Positions 28,042 through 36,133 of a stretch of 64,000 bases of DNA are shown piece after piece (position 1 is the stretch's first letter; each line of letters opens with the position of its first letter). Source of the stretch: Paenibacillus barcinonensis. Lineage in GTDB: Bacteria; Bacillota; Bacilli; Paenibacillales; Paenibacillaceae. Below the pieces are notes generated by a model. It searched no databases. It was not told where the DNA came from and worked only from the letters and a program-made list of their open reading frames with translations. The position numbers and the translations under genes were made by a program. The stretch covers positions 124,001-188,000 of the forward strand of contig NZ_QJSW01000005.1 in NCBI RefSeq assembly GCF_003217495.1, given 5' to 3'.

Positions 28042-29162
28042 GAGTCGTTATAAACCGTGTTCGTTTGCTGGAGCAGTTAACAAGAACGGTCCGTTTTGTG
28101 TCATCCAATGAGGCTGTTCGTGTGCTTGAATGTGTGTATATCAAGGCTGGCACAGACCGAATCAGCATGATTGGTGGAGAGGGCAACTCTTTTTTTGTGA
28201 CGGAGATGCATACGGAACATGTTCAGATTCAGCAAACAGGCAGAATTGTGGTGCAGGCCAAACTTCTGGCCGACATCGTGCGAAAGATGCAAGAGAGCGA
28301 GATTGTTTTATCCAACGAGGAAAAGACTGATCGCTTATCGGTCACTACCCCCTCTGCCAGATCCACCTTTGTGCTCCAGCTGCTGTCGGCCGATGAATAT
28401 CCACTTCCAGAGCGCATGGAGGAACAGACGTTGTTTACCATCCCCGGAGAACACCTGAAAGCTGCGATTCGTCAAACGTTGTTTGCAATCCAGAAAAAAG
28501 AACAGATGCCCATACTTACCGGAGTGAAGATGGAGATTCAGAATAACACGTTAATTATGATTGGCTGTGACCGGTATCGGATGGGGAAGGTGGAGCAGGC
28601 TCTAATGTCTGAAATGTCTGTTGCCAGCGAAACGGCAATCGTTCCTGGCAGGGCCTTGAACGAGCTTGAAAAACTTCTTGGTGATGAGTCTGTTCACGTT
28701 AGATTGTGCAAATCCAAAATCGAGTTCAATTGCAATGATTTTACACTTCTAACCCATTCGATTACAGGTACTTATCCGAACGTTGATATAGATGTAGAAG
28801 GGCCATATGCAGCTCGGTTTATTATCCAGAAGTCTGTACTTATATCGGCGTTGGAACGAGTAGCGATTATTGCAGCTCAGGAGAAAACGAATCTGATTAA
28901 AATGTGGGTTCGAGCGGAGCAGGTGCAATTTAGCGCCTCAAGTCAAGTGAATCAAGCGTTGGAGACGCTGGATATAGATCAATTTCTCGGAGTGGAATGT
29001 AAAGTGTCATTGAATGTGGGTTACGCATTGGAAGCTTTAAAAGCTCTGGATACAGCACAGGTTCAAGTACAGATCAACCAAGGATTGCAGATGGTTCTGT
29101 TTACCTCGCAAGAGAAGAAAGGGGTGCTGCAATTAATTATGGCAGCCCGAACAGCTGGCTGA
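28038..29162 (+). CDS. dnaN: DNA polymerase III beta subunit (sliding clamp) paralogue
   Basis: The protein has 374 residues from the ATG at 28038. It shows the three-domain clamp layout: RVVINRVRLLEQLTRTVR with IKAGTDRISMIGGEGN (domain 1), FTIPGEHLKAAIRQTLFAI then LTGVKMEIQNNTLIMIGCDRYRM (domain 2, matching the conserved ATDSHRL region), and FIIQKSVLISALERVAIIA through LQLIMAARTA (domain 3). Length and motifs fit DnaN, but residues are more diverged than expected of a main clamp, and no dnaA, recF or gyrB adjoins. It is most likely a second clamp, fused by translation coupling to DUF1361. Confidence 0.88.
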   Translation: MRVVINRVRLLEQLTRTVRFVSSNEAVRVLECVYIKAGTDRISMIGGEGNSFFVTEMHTEHVQIQQTGRIVVQAKLLADIVRKMQESEIVLSNEEKTDRLSVTTPSARSTFVLQLLSADEYPLPERMEEQTLFTIPGEHLKAAIRQTLFAIQKKEQMPILTGVKMEIQNNTLIMIGCDRYRMGKVEQALMSEMSVASETAIVPGRALNELEKLLGDESVHVRLCKSKIEFNCNDFTLLTHSITGTYPNVDIDVEGPYAARFIIQKSVLISALERVAIIAAQEKTNLIKMWVRAEQVQFSASSQVNQALETLDIDQFLGVECKVSLNVGYALEALKALDTAQVQVQINQGLQMVLFTSQEKKGVLQLIMAARTAG

Positions 29163-29261
29163 ATTATGGTGTCCAAAGATTGCTATATAGATTGAACTGG
29201 ATCTTGAGGAACTGATGGAGGATATTACGGAGTTTGGATGCTCAGCCTGGGGGGATAACAT

Positions 29262-30206
29262 ATGAGTCTAACAGAGTGGATTGCGGACACGCTTCAATAC
29301 GAATTATCGGATGAATATTCGATTCGACTTGCAGATTTTACGGAGTGGGGGTTATTTTGCACCATTTATTATGATATGGGATACGTTGGATTTTTCAGGG
29401 AAGAGGAGTTCAACTCCTCAAGGTGTAGTGCGTACTGGATCTATCGGGGGGAAAGCAAAATAGGCGGTGTACGAATGGAGCCGAACAAGATGTATCATTT
29501 GTTCTTGATCCCGCCATTTCAGCAAGGTTATGAGGTCGTCAAGCTGCTGAAGCATAAATTGATGCAGTGGTCCGATCGAAGTAGACGTATCGTGACATAT
29601 GAGATTCTACCGGGTCAAGTGGACTGGTTTGCGAGAGCTGGATTCTGGCCCGCCGAGTTCAGATGCCGCTGGATGCAGCGGCCTACGGATCATTATGAGA
29701 TCGATTGGAACGACAGATGGTCTGTAAAGAGTCCCGAGATTATCGAAAACGGAACGGGCGGTTTGAAGTACATCAACGAAGAGCAGATTGCCCGGTGTGA
29801 TCTGGAGAGCTTTGGCGGCAGTCTTGAAGCAACGCGAAGAAAACAGAAATCCCTGGAAGATTTCACACCTGACGAAGACCCTAATTATACGAATGAAATT
29901 CTGACTCAGGCCTCTACGCTTGTATATGATCAGGAAACGGGCCAGTTGGTTGCCAACTGCCGACTGTGTCTGCAGGACAATCAGGCTGCGGTGTACAGTA
30001 TCGGCGTCATTCCTTCGTATCGAGGAAGAGGGCTGGCTACCCGCATGTTACAGAGAGCATTAACGAGGCTCAAGGGGCATTATCCATTTTTGCGGCTGTA
30101 TGTGATGGAAGGTAATGAAGCAGAGTCCGTCTATCTGAATCTGGGCTTTATACAGGGGGTTCAGGAGATTCAGACGATGTATATTCCTGAGGAGGAATCG
30201 GAATGA
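29262..30206 (+). CDS. Two-part GNAT-family acetyltransferase
   Basis: This 314-residue protein has an N-terminal half (1-165) that resembles a degenerate GNAT fold without a clear acetyl-CoA loop. The C-terminal half (about 180-310) is a full GNAT domain with SIGVIPSYRGRGLATRMLQR as motif A and AESVYLNLGFIQG as motif B. Substrate unknown. It overlaps the next gene by 4 bases (ATGA), so the two are coupled. The ATG at 29262 follows GGGGGGATAAC. Confidence 0.8.
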   Translation: MSLTEWIADTLQYELSDEYSIRLADFTEWGLFCTIYYDMGYVGFFREEEFNSSRCSAYWIYRGESKIGGVRMEPNKMYHLFLIPPFQQGYEVVKLLKHKLMQWSDRSRRIVTYEILPGQVDWFARAGFWPAEFRCRWMQRPTDHYEIDWNDRWSVKSPEIIENGTGGLKYINEEQIARCDLESFGGSLEATRRKQKSLEDFTPDEDPNYTNEILTQASTLVYDQETGQLVANCRLCLQDNQAAVYSIGVIPSYRGRGLATRMLQRALTRLKGHYPFLRLYVMEGNEAESVYLNLGFIQGVQEIQTMYIPEEESE

Positions 30207-30934
30207 AAGCGGCTATTTTAACCGATATTCATGGAAATGCGCCTGCGCTTCAAGCTGTACTGAAGGATATTGATCAACAAGGGAATATTAAGCAGTTATT
30301 TTGTTTGGGGGATATGATTGGCATAGGACCACACTCAAATGAAGTGATTGAGATGTTATACAGTCGCAAAAACCTGACGGCTATCGCAGGAAATCATGAA
30401 CAAGCTGTACTGCATCTGGTTGAGGGGAAAGGGCCGCTGGAAGGACATAAAGGCATGCAGCAGCATCATGAGTGGATTGCGGAGCGGTTGAGTGAGGACT
30501 CCATCAAGCGAATTCAGCTTCTACCCCAAGCGATCGAACAAGAAGTTGAGGGACAGCATGTGCTATTGACTCATTATCATATGACCGATGAGAAGCTGGA
30601 TGCAATCGAGAGGCAACCTGCCGGAGCGAAGTGGGATGAAAAATATGAAGGAGCCCCGTATGATCTCATTTGTTTTGGACACTATCATATTCTGCATTAT
30701 TTCAGGACAACGCGGAGGGTCTACCTGAATCCGGGAGCATTGGGGTGTAATGATGTGGCAGTGGCGAGATACGGAATTGTGGATATTCAGAAGGGTCAGC
30801 TGGATGTGAGATTTACGGCGGTGCCCTATGATAATAGATCATATCTACAATCGTATGAGCTTCTGAACGTGCCTGATCGAGATTATATTTTGAAAGCCTT
30901 TCACGGGAATCAACTGGAAAAAGAAATGATTTAA
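30203..30934 (+). CDS. Metallophosphoesterase (YfcE/calcineurin-like)
   Basis: This 243-residue protein has the calcineurin-like metal centre in order: D8-x-H10 in LTDIHGNAPALQAV, G-D in FCLGDMIGIGPHS, the GNHE motif in AIAGNHEQAV, His in LLTHYH and the terminal FGHYH. Such enzymes hydrolyse phosphodiesters or bis-nucleoside phosphates; the substrate is not visible. The start overlaps the GNAT gene and a weak hairpin follows. Confidence 0.88.
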   Translation: MKAAILTDIHGNAPALQAVLKDIDQQGNIKQLFCLGDMIGIGPHSNEVIEMLYSRKNLTAIAGNHEQAVLHLVEGKGPLEGHKGMQQHHEWIAERLSEDSIKRIQLLPQAIEQEVEGQHVLLTHYHMTDEKLDAIERQPAGAKWDEKYEGAPYDLICFGHYHILHYFRTTRRVYLNPGALGCNDVAVARYGIVDIQKGQLDVRFTAVPYDNRSYLQSYELLNVPDRDYILKAFHGNQLEKEMI

Positions 30935-30941
30935 TGACAAG

Positions 30942-30971
30942 GGCGGTCTGGCAAGATCGCCTTCCTTTGTT
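30942..30971 (+). terminator. Probable terminator hairpin
   Basis: GGCGGTC and GATCGCC pair around a 6-base loop, followed by TTCCTTTGTT. The T-rich tail is weak. Confidence 0.45.
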
Positions 30972-30999
30972 ATAGCGATCAAAATAGAGGGAGGTAATT

Positions 31000-31155
31000 A
31001 TGATATTTGCTATGATTATTTGTGTACTTGTAATTTTGATTTTAGGCCAGTATGTAGTTAAGACGGCCATTGATACTTCAAAAAATAGTCAGCACACGAG
31101 AGAAATTTTGGAAGAGTTGAGAGAGATCAAAGCGTTTTTGAGAGAGAAAAAATAA
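31000..31155 (+). CDS. 51-residue single-pass membrane protein
   Basis: An N-terminal membrane helix (about 2-20, MIFAMIICVLVILILG) is followed by a short charged amphipathic helix rich in Glu and Lys (EILEELREIKAFLREKK). GGGAGGTAATT sits directly before the ATG, giving a strong ribosome site, so I regard it as real. The layout, membrane anchor plus charged coiled-coil-like tail, is common among small Bacillales proteins of unknown function. Confidence 0.7.
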   Translation: MIFAMIICVLVILILGQYVVKTAIDTSKNSQHTREILEELREIKAFLREKK

Positions 31156-31328
31156 GTTGCTTGGGCTTTCTGTGATGAACATGTCTTATATAGGCATCCA
31201 TCTGGTTTATTTCAGGCATGCATATTAATTTGTTGGTGTATTTTGTAAATACTCTGTTTATTTATACAGGAATACATATAGTGCTGTATATCAAAAAGAG
31301 AATAACCGGGAAATAGATGGAGTGAATA

Positions 31329-31868
31329 ATGGTGGAACAGCTTCCTTCAAGATGGAGTTCAGAGCGGCTTCTTATTTCAGATGTAGAGGTTTCTGATATT
31401 GCTGAACTTCAATCCTTGTACGACACAAGTCGCTATATACAACAATGGGATGGACAAGAAAATGATCCGAATTACGTGAAAAATTGCTTGGAACAAGGTA
31501 ACCTTCCTCCGGGTGGAACGTTGAAGAACTACAGGATTCAGAGCATACGCACGGCTGTGGAAGATCGGAAAATAGGGCTATTAAGTGTATATCACGGTTA
31601 CCCTGCTGAAAATGTGCTGTACTTAGAATTTTTATACATTCAGAGCGGTGTTCAGAAACAAGGGCATGGACAGGAAATGATGTCTGCTCTAACTCGGCAG
31701 CTTGCCGGACTGGGTTACCATGAGATTAGAATTAATGTAGCACTCAAAAACTGGCCAGCCCTACGTTTCTGGTTCAAATCCGGCTTTAGCCAAATTAGCG
31801 GCATTTATGGAGATGTTGAACATACGTCAACCAGTTTTGCGAATATTGAGTTAATCAAGACGCTGTAA
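31329..31868 (+). CDS. GNAT acetyltransferase
   Basis: This 179-residue protein has a GNAT fold with YIQSGVQKQGHGQEMMSALT as motif A and NWPALRFWFKSGFSQISGI as motif B. Fifth acetyltransferase in about 6 kb. The acceptor is unknown. The ATG at 31329 has GGAGTG upstream. Confidence 0.82.
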   Translation: MVEQLPSRWSSERLLISDVEVSDIAELQSLYDTSRYIQQWDGQENDPNYVKNCLEQGNLPPGGTLKNYRIQSIRTAVEDRKIGLLSVYHGYPAENVLYLEFLYIQSGVQKQGHGQEMMSALTRQLAGLGYHEIRINVALKNWPALRFWFKSGFSQISGIYGDVEHTSTSFANIELIKTL

Positions 31869-31902
31869 TACAGGTCAATCCAATCTGGGAGAGTGAAGCT
31901 GT

Positions 31903-32382
31903 ATGGAAACGTTTTTTCGATATAACTGGATCGTGCGTGAACAGTGGTATACATGGTGTGCCGATTTACCGCCAGAAGAGCTGCTTCGTCAACGTACAGG
32001 TGGTGCGGGAAGTATCCTGAAAACTTTTTTTCATGTCATTGATGTGGAATGGAGCTGGCTTCAATTATTGCAAGGCAAACCGGATGAAGCGGAGGATTTT
32101 GCACACTACCAGACTCTTGGAGCAGTGCGGGATTTAGACCGTAAGCTGCATCTGGACGTTGAATTATTTGTACGGGCCTGGGAGCCGAGTATGGAAAAGA
32201 GGGCTTATATCGACCGCCGAACCGATGGGCATGTAGAGCTGGCTGCCTGGGGCGAGATTGTGCGTCATGTCATTGCACATGAAATTCATCATATGGGGCA
32301 GTTATCGGTATGGGCCAGAGAATTAGGTGAAGAGCCCGTATCTGCTAATGTTATAGGCAAGCGTCTGATCCAGCCTGATTAA
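31903..32382 (+). CDS. DinB-family metal-binding four-helix protein
   Basis: This 159-residue helical protein has the DinB metal histidines: one in FFHVIDVEWSWLQLL and two in HVIAHEIHHMGQLSVWAR. DinB/YfiT-type proteins form a four-helix bundle and act as thiol-dependent S-transferases in some cases. The specific role is unknown. A GGGAGAGTG site precedes the ATG. Confidence 0.85.
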   Translation: METFFRYNWIVREQWYTWCADLPPEELLRQRTGGAGSILKTFFHVIDVEWSWLQLLQGKPDEAEDFAHYQTLGAVRDLDRKLHLDVELFVRAWEPSMEKRAYIDRRTDGHVELAAWGEIVRHVIAHEIHHMGQLSVWARELGEEPVSANVIGKRLIQPD

Positions 32383-32402
32383 ACGAAAGGTTGTGAGTAC
32401 AA

Positions 32403-33269
32403 ATGATACAGCTCGCCAGCATCCATTGGGTTCAGCTGGATGAAAAGATTAGGCAAGTGATGAATCAGACGTATCGACTTGTTCCGTTGAAGCCTGGTCT
32501 GGAGGCGGATGTTATGCGCGTTGAGTTTTCTCATCAATCCTATGTGCTGAAGATATGGAACAAGGAATCGCGCCCGGATATTGGCAGACAGTATACGCTA
32601 TTGTCTGCTCTTACGCAGAGTGGTATTCGAGTATCCAGACCCTACGGATGGGGCATGGATCAACACCAGAATCAAGTGTTACTCACGAGTTACGATGGCG
32701 TTCCGGTTACCCGGCTAGATCGGGATATATTAAGTCAGATGGCTCAGACGTTACACGAGATTCACCAGTATCCAGTCAATGTTACAGATCATCGAGACGT
32801 GGGGAAAGCATACGTACTTCGGACTGATTTTGTGGACTACTTTTTTCCTCAGGCTGCCGAACACGAGGATATTCATCACATTGTTCATGATCTGATGAAG
32901 CGTGCACAGATCAGACAAGAGCAGTTGATTCATGGTGATTATAACTTGGGAAACATTGTTGGGATGCATGGACAATATACGATTATTGACTGGACGAACG
33001 GACAGTACGGAGATCCGAGATACGATGCCGCATGGTCTGTTTTTTTAATCAGCATATACAATGGAGAAGAGTTCGGTAATGCTTATCAGGCTGAGCTTCA
33101 AGCAGTTTCTAACAATACGCTGGATGAGGAACCGGCATTCGAAGCTTTGGCCTGCTTACGTTGGGTGCTGCTTTCACGAGGGGGCGGTGTTCCCAGAGAT
33201 GCGCAGGTCATGCGGCGGGTTCGGAATATTGCTAAACATAATCCGTATTTGCACGCAAACTTGCTGTAA
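32403..33269 (+). CDS. APH-like phosphotransferase (aminoglycoside/choline kinase fold)
   Basis: This 288-residue protein has a protein-kinase-like fold: an N-lobe with LKIWNKESRP (invariant Lys), the catalytic loop LIHGDYNLGNIV (HGDxxxxN) and the metal motif TIIDWTNGQYGDPRYDAAW (DW in place of the classic DFG-like IDF). Proteins of this kind phosphorylate aminoglycosides, macrolides, choline or thiamine-type substrates. The substrate cannot be deduced, and a resistance role should not be assumed. It starts 21 bases after the DinB gene. Confidence 0.85.
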   Translation: MIQLASIHWVQLDEKIRQVMNQTYRLVPLKPGLEADVMRVEFSHQSYVLKIWNKESRPDIGRQYTLLSALTQSGIRVSRPYGWGMDQHQNQVLLTSYDGVPVTRLDRDILSQMAQTLHEIHQYPVNVTDHRDVGKAYVLRTDFVDYFFPQAAEHEDIHHIVHDLMKRAQIRQEQLIHGDYNLGNIVGMHGQYTIIDWTNGQYGDPRYDAAWSVFLISIYNGEEFGNAYQAELQAVSNNTLDEEPAFEALACLRWVLLSRGGGVPRDAQVMRRVRNIAKHNPYLHANLL

Positions 33270-33320
33270 GCCTGTCCTAAATTCACGTCTTCTGCATACC
33301 TATGGTAGTAGAGGAGTGTG

Positions 33321-33674
33321 ATGGAGATGGAACAGAAGGTACAGACGTATTTTGAGCTGAAGCAGCGGCAGAAGGAGATTGAACAGCAATTATCTGTTTT
33401 GAGAGATGAGATCGTGGCGTACTGCGGACAACAGGGGATATATGAGACGGAAGTAGGCTCCTTCAGGGTTAAAACGGTGCTCCAGCACCGCAAGGAATAT
33501 GACGATCAGAAGCTGTACGCCTCGCTGCCCGACCCGGAGATCTGGAGGCTGTTGTCCAAGGTAGACAGTCATAAGCTAAAAAGTCTGATCAAGCTGAATA
33601 TTCTCTCGGAGGAGCAGGTCAGTCCGGCCTGTACTGTGAAACAGGTCACACTGCTACAGGTGGACAAGATATAA
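33321..33674 (+). CDS. Small helical protein, unknown function
   Basis: This about 117-residue protein begins with a charged helix (EQKVQTYFELKQRQKEIEQQ) suited to a coiled coil. It ends with SHKLKSLIKLNILSEEQV, resembling the C-terminal of phage-like or sporulation-associated small proteins, but I do not recognise a family. GAGGAG precedes the ATG at 33321; ATG at 33327 is also possible. Confidence 0.6.
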   Translation: MEMEQKVQTYFELKQRQKEIEQQLSVLRDEIVAYCGQQGIYETEVGSFRVKTVLQHRKEYDDQKLYASLPDPEIWRLLSKVDSHKLKSLIKLNILSEEQVSPACTVKQVTLLQVDKI

Positions 33675-33746
33675 CCTATAGCTGAATTCGTCTGCTTGTG
33701 ATGAAATTGGTAGAATTTCAGGGGGCAAAACGTTTATTTTGTTCAT

Positions 33747-33760
33747 GGAAAGCGCATTCA
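33747..33760. promoter_or_regulatory. cre-like site before the xylanase gene
   Basis: GGAAAGCGCATTCA matches 12 of 14 positions of the CcpA consensus TGWAANCGNTNWCA. It lies 45 bases before the xylanase start. A closer match precedes the binding-protein gene at 39537. Carbon catabolite repression of the locus is inferred. Confidence 0.45.
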
Positions 33761-33804
33761 TTATTCGATATGATGAAAAAAAGAACCTGTGAGGAGGAAC
33801 CAGG

Positions 33805-34803
33805 ATGTCTACCGAAATTCCGTCCCTATCTGCATCTTATGCCAATTCGTTCAAAATAGGTGCGGCAGTGCATACGAGAATGCTGCAGACTGAAGGCGAA
33901 TTCATTGCAAAGCATTATAATAGCGTCACCGCGGAGAATCAGATGAAGTTTGAAGAGGTTCATCCACGAGAGCATGAATATACGTTTGAGGCGGCAGATG
34001 AGATTGTTGATTTTGCTGTGGCTCGTGGTATTGGTGTAAGGGGGCACACTCTGGTATGGCACAATCAGACGCCGGCTTGGATGTTTGAAGATGCTTCCGG
34101 GGGAACGGCTTCCAGAGAGATGATGCTGTCCCGACTGAAGCAGCATATTGATACGGTGGTGGGCCGTTACAAAGACCAGATTTATGCCTGGGATGTCGTA
34201 AATGAGGCGATTGAAGACAAGACGGATCTGATTATGCGTGATACAAAATGGCTGCGTTTGCTCGGAGAGGATTATCTGGTTCAGGCATTCAATATGGCTC
34301 ATGAAGCAGATCCGAATGCCTTGTTATTCTACAACGATTATAATGAGACGGACCCGGTTAAACGGGAGAAAATTTATAATCTGGTTCGTTCTTTATTGGA
34401 TCAGGGCGCTCCTGTTCATGGCATTGGTATGCAGGGACACTGGAATATTCACGGTCCTTCTATGGATGAGATTCGTCAGGCCATCGAGCGTTATGCTTCG
34501 TTGGATGTACAGCTTCATGTGACTGAACTGGATCTGTCTGTGTTTCGTCACGAGGATCAGCGTACCGATCTGACCGAGCCAACGGCAGAGATGGCAGAGC
34601 TGCAGCAGAAGCGATACGAGGATATTTTTGGTCTGTTCCGTGAATATCGCTCCAATATCACTTCCGTAACGTTCTGGGGAGTCGCTGACAACTACACATG
34701 GCTGGACAATTTCCCGGTGCGTGGCCGCAAAAACTGGCCGTTTGTATTTGATACAGAGCTTCAGCCCAAGGATTCCTTCTGGCGTATTATCGGGCAAGAC
34801 TAG
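33805..34803 (+). CDS. GH10 endo-1,4-beta-xylanase, cytoplasmic
   Basis: This 332-residue protein has a complete GH10 TIM barrel. The acid/base is E134 in WDVVNEAIED and the nucleophile E241 in LHVTELDLSVF, with GHTLVWHNQTPAW and VTFWGVADNYTW as substrate-site loops. There is no signal peptide, so it acts inside the cell on imported xylo-oligosaccharides, as does intracellular xylanase IXT6 of Geobacillus. GGAGGAACC precedes the ATG. The transporter and regulators downstream complete the pathway. Confidence 0.93.
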   Translation: MSTEIPSLSASYANSFKIGAAVHTRMLQTEGEFIAKHYNSVTAENQMKFEEVHPREHEYTFEAADEIVDFAVARGIGVRGHTLVWHNQTPAWMFEDASGGTASREMMLSRLKQHIDTVVGRYKDQIYAWDVVNEAIEDKTDLIMRDTKWLRLLGEDYLVQAFNMAHEADPNALLFYNDYNETDPVKREKIYNLVRSLLDQGAPVHGIGMQGHWNIHGPSMDEIRQAIERYASLDVQLHVTELDLSVFRHEDQRTDLTEPTAEMAELQQKRYEDIFGLFREYRSNITSVTFWGVADNYTWLDNFPVRGRKNWPFVFDTELQPKDSFWRIIGQD

Positions 34804-34861
34804 AATTATATAAGTCAAACTAAAGATGTTTACACACTCCGCTGGATTTCCCGGATTTAAT

Positions 34862-34907
34862 GCCTTGCATGCAGCCCTTGATTAAGGGATAGCTTGTAAG
34901 GCTTTTT
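34862..34907 (+). terminator. Terminator after the xylanase gene
   Basis: GCCTTGCATGC pairs imperfectly with GCTTGTAAGGC, followed by TTTTT; an inner CCCTT/AAGGG hairpin fills the loop. Confidence 0.65.
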
Positions 34908-35010
34908 GAAGTATCTTATAAATATAGCAGATATATTCTAATTTTAGCATTGTCACTTTGACTGTACGATGCCATACTTGAGAAAAAAAGGGGAAATGGC
35001 AGGTGAATCC

Positions 35011-36129
35011 ATGTACAAGGTCATAGTAGCAGATGATGAGCCGTTTATGCTGGAAGGCTGGAGAACGATGATTGATTGGCAAGGCTGCGGATATGAGCTG
35101 TGTGGAACTGCAACGGATGGAGAGGAAGCGCTTGAATTGATCGGCATGGTGAATCCGGATTTGGTGGTAACGGATATTCAGATGCCGGTTCTGGATGGAC
35201 TGGGCCTGATTCGTACCATGCGTGAAGAGCTGAGATATGATTCCCAAATCGTGATTGTAACCGGTTATTCCGAGTTTGGATATGCACAGCAGGCGATACG
35301 GTATCGGGTAAATGAATATGTGCTTAAACCTCTGGTACCTGAAGAGATTCACGAATTGTTGCGCAGTATGATTGTTCCTTTGGAGTTACAGAGACAGGAG
35401 ACGGCGCAGCTATTTGCCAGCGAGCAACTGGAAGCTGCACAACTTCTGGACACCCCTGCTGAAGTGAACGACACCATTGGAGAGAATGATCTGGAGAACA
35501 TGACGTCCCATGCGAAGCAACTGCTTACATTGATGGAAGCAGGAGATATAAAAGGCATTACGACTGCTGTTGATCAGATGATGCAGGAAATCCAGGGATC
35601 ACTGCTTGGACTCAGCCTGACCCAGAGCATGGTCCTGTATATACACGGAGAGCTGCTGCGAAAATATCGAGTACTTGGGGCAGATTCCATGTTGCTTCAA
35701 GACCATACATGGCACCAAACCGAGAGGTGGATTACAGGAGAATTGAAACGGCTTTTTGTTCGTATTACAGAAACCTTTGCTGCCGCCACTCAAAGCGATG
35801 CAGGTACCGGAGGACTGGTGACTGAAGCAGTTCAGTATTTGAAGCAGCATTATCGGTCCAAAATCAAACTGCAGCAGCTCGCCAATCACATTCATGTGAA
35901 CGCGGCTTATCTGGGCCAGCAGTTCAAGCGTGAGATGGGCGTCAGCTTCAGCGAATATGTGCATCGGCTTCGGATTGAGGAAGCACGCAGACTGCTTCGG
36001 CGAACCAATATGAAAATCTCGGATATCGCATTTGAATTGGGCTATCACGATGCGGAGTATTTTACTGAGAAATTTAAAGCGCTTACAGGGGAGCTGCCTT
36101 CTCTATACAAAAACAACAGTCAAGGGTGA
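35011..36129 (+). CDS. YesN-like response regulator 1 of the xylan locus
   Basis: This 372-residue protein has a receiver domain (about 1-125) with VADDEP, phospho-acceptor D55 in VVTDIQMP and lysine in YVLKPL. A helical linker leads to the AraC-type domain (LQQLANHIHVNAAYLGQQFK and ISDIAFELGYHDAEYFTEKFK). The ATG at 35011 is chosen because GCAGGTGA lies just before it and MYKVIVADDEP is the family start; an upstream ATG at 34969 is possible. It likely controls the transporter genes downstream. Confidence 0.9.
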   Translation: MYKVIVADDEPFMLEGWRTMIDWQGCGYELCGTATDGEEALELIGMVNPDLVVTDIQMPVLDGLGLIRTMREELRYDSQIVIVTGYSEFGYAQQAIRYRVNEYVLKPLVPEEIHELLRSMIVPLELQRQETAQLFASEQLEAAQLLDTPAEVNDTIGENDLENMTSHAKQLLTLMEAGDIKGITTAVDQMMQEIQGSLLGLSLTQSMVLYIHGELLRKYRVLGADSMLLQDHTWHQTERWITGELKRLFVRITETFAAATQSDAGTGGLVTEAVQYLKQHYRSKIKLQQLANHIHVNAAYLGQQFKREMGVSFSEYVHRLRIEEARRLLRRTNMKISDIAFELGYHDAEYFTEKFKALTGELPSLYKNNSQG

Positions 36130-36133
36130 TCAT

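Noticed and set aside
32403-33269. Aminoglycoside resistance gene
   Set aside because: The kinase fold is clear, but the substrate of APH-like proteins cannot be read from sequence, and context gives no support.
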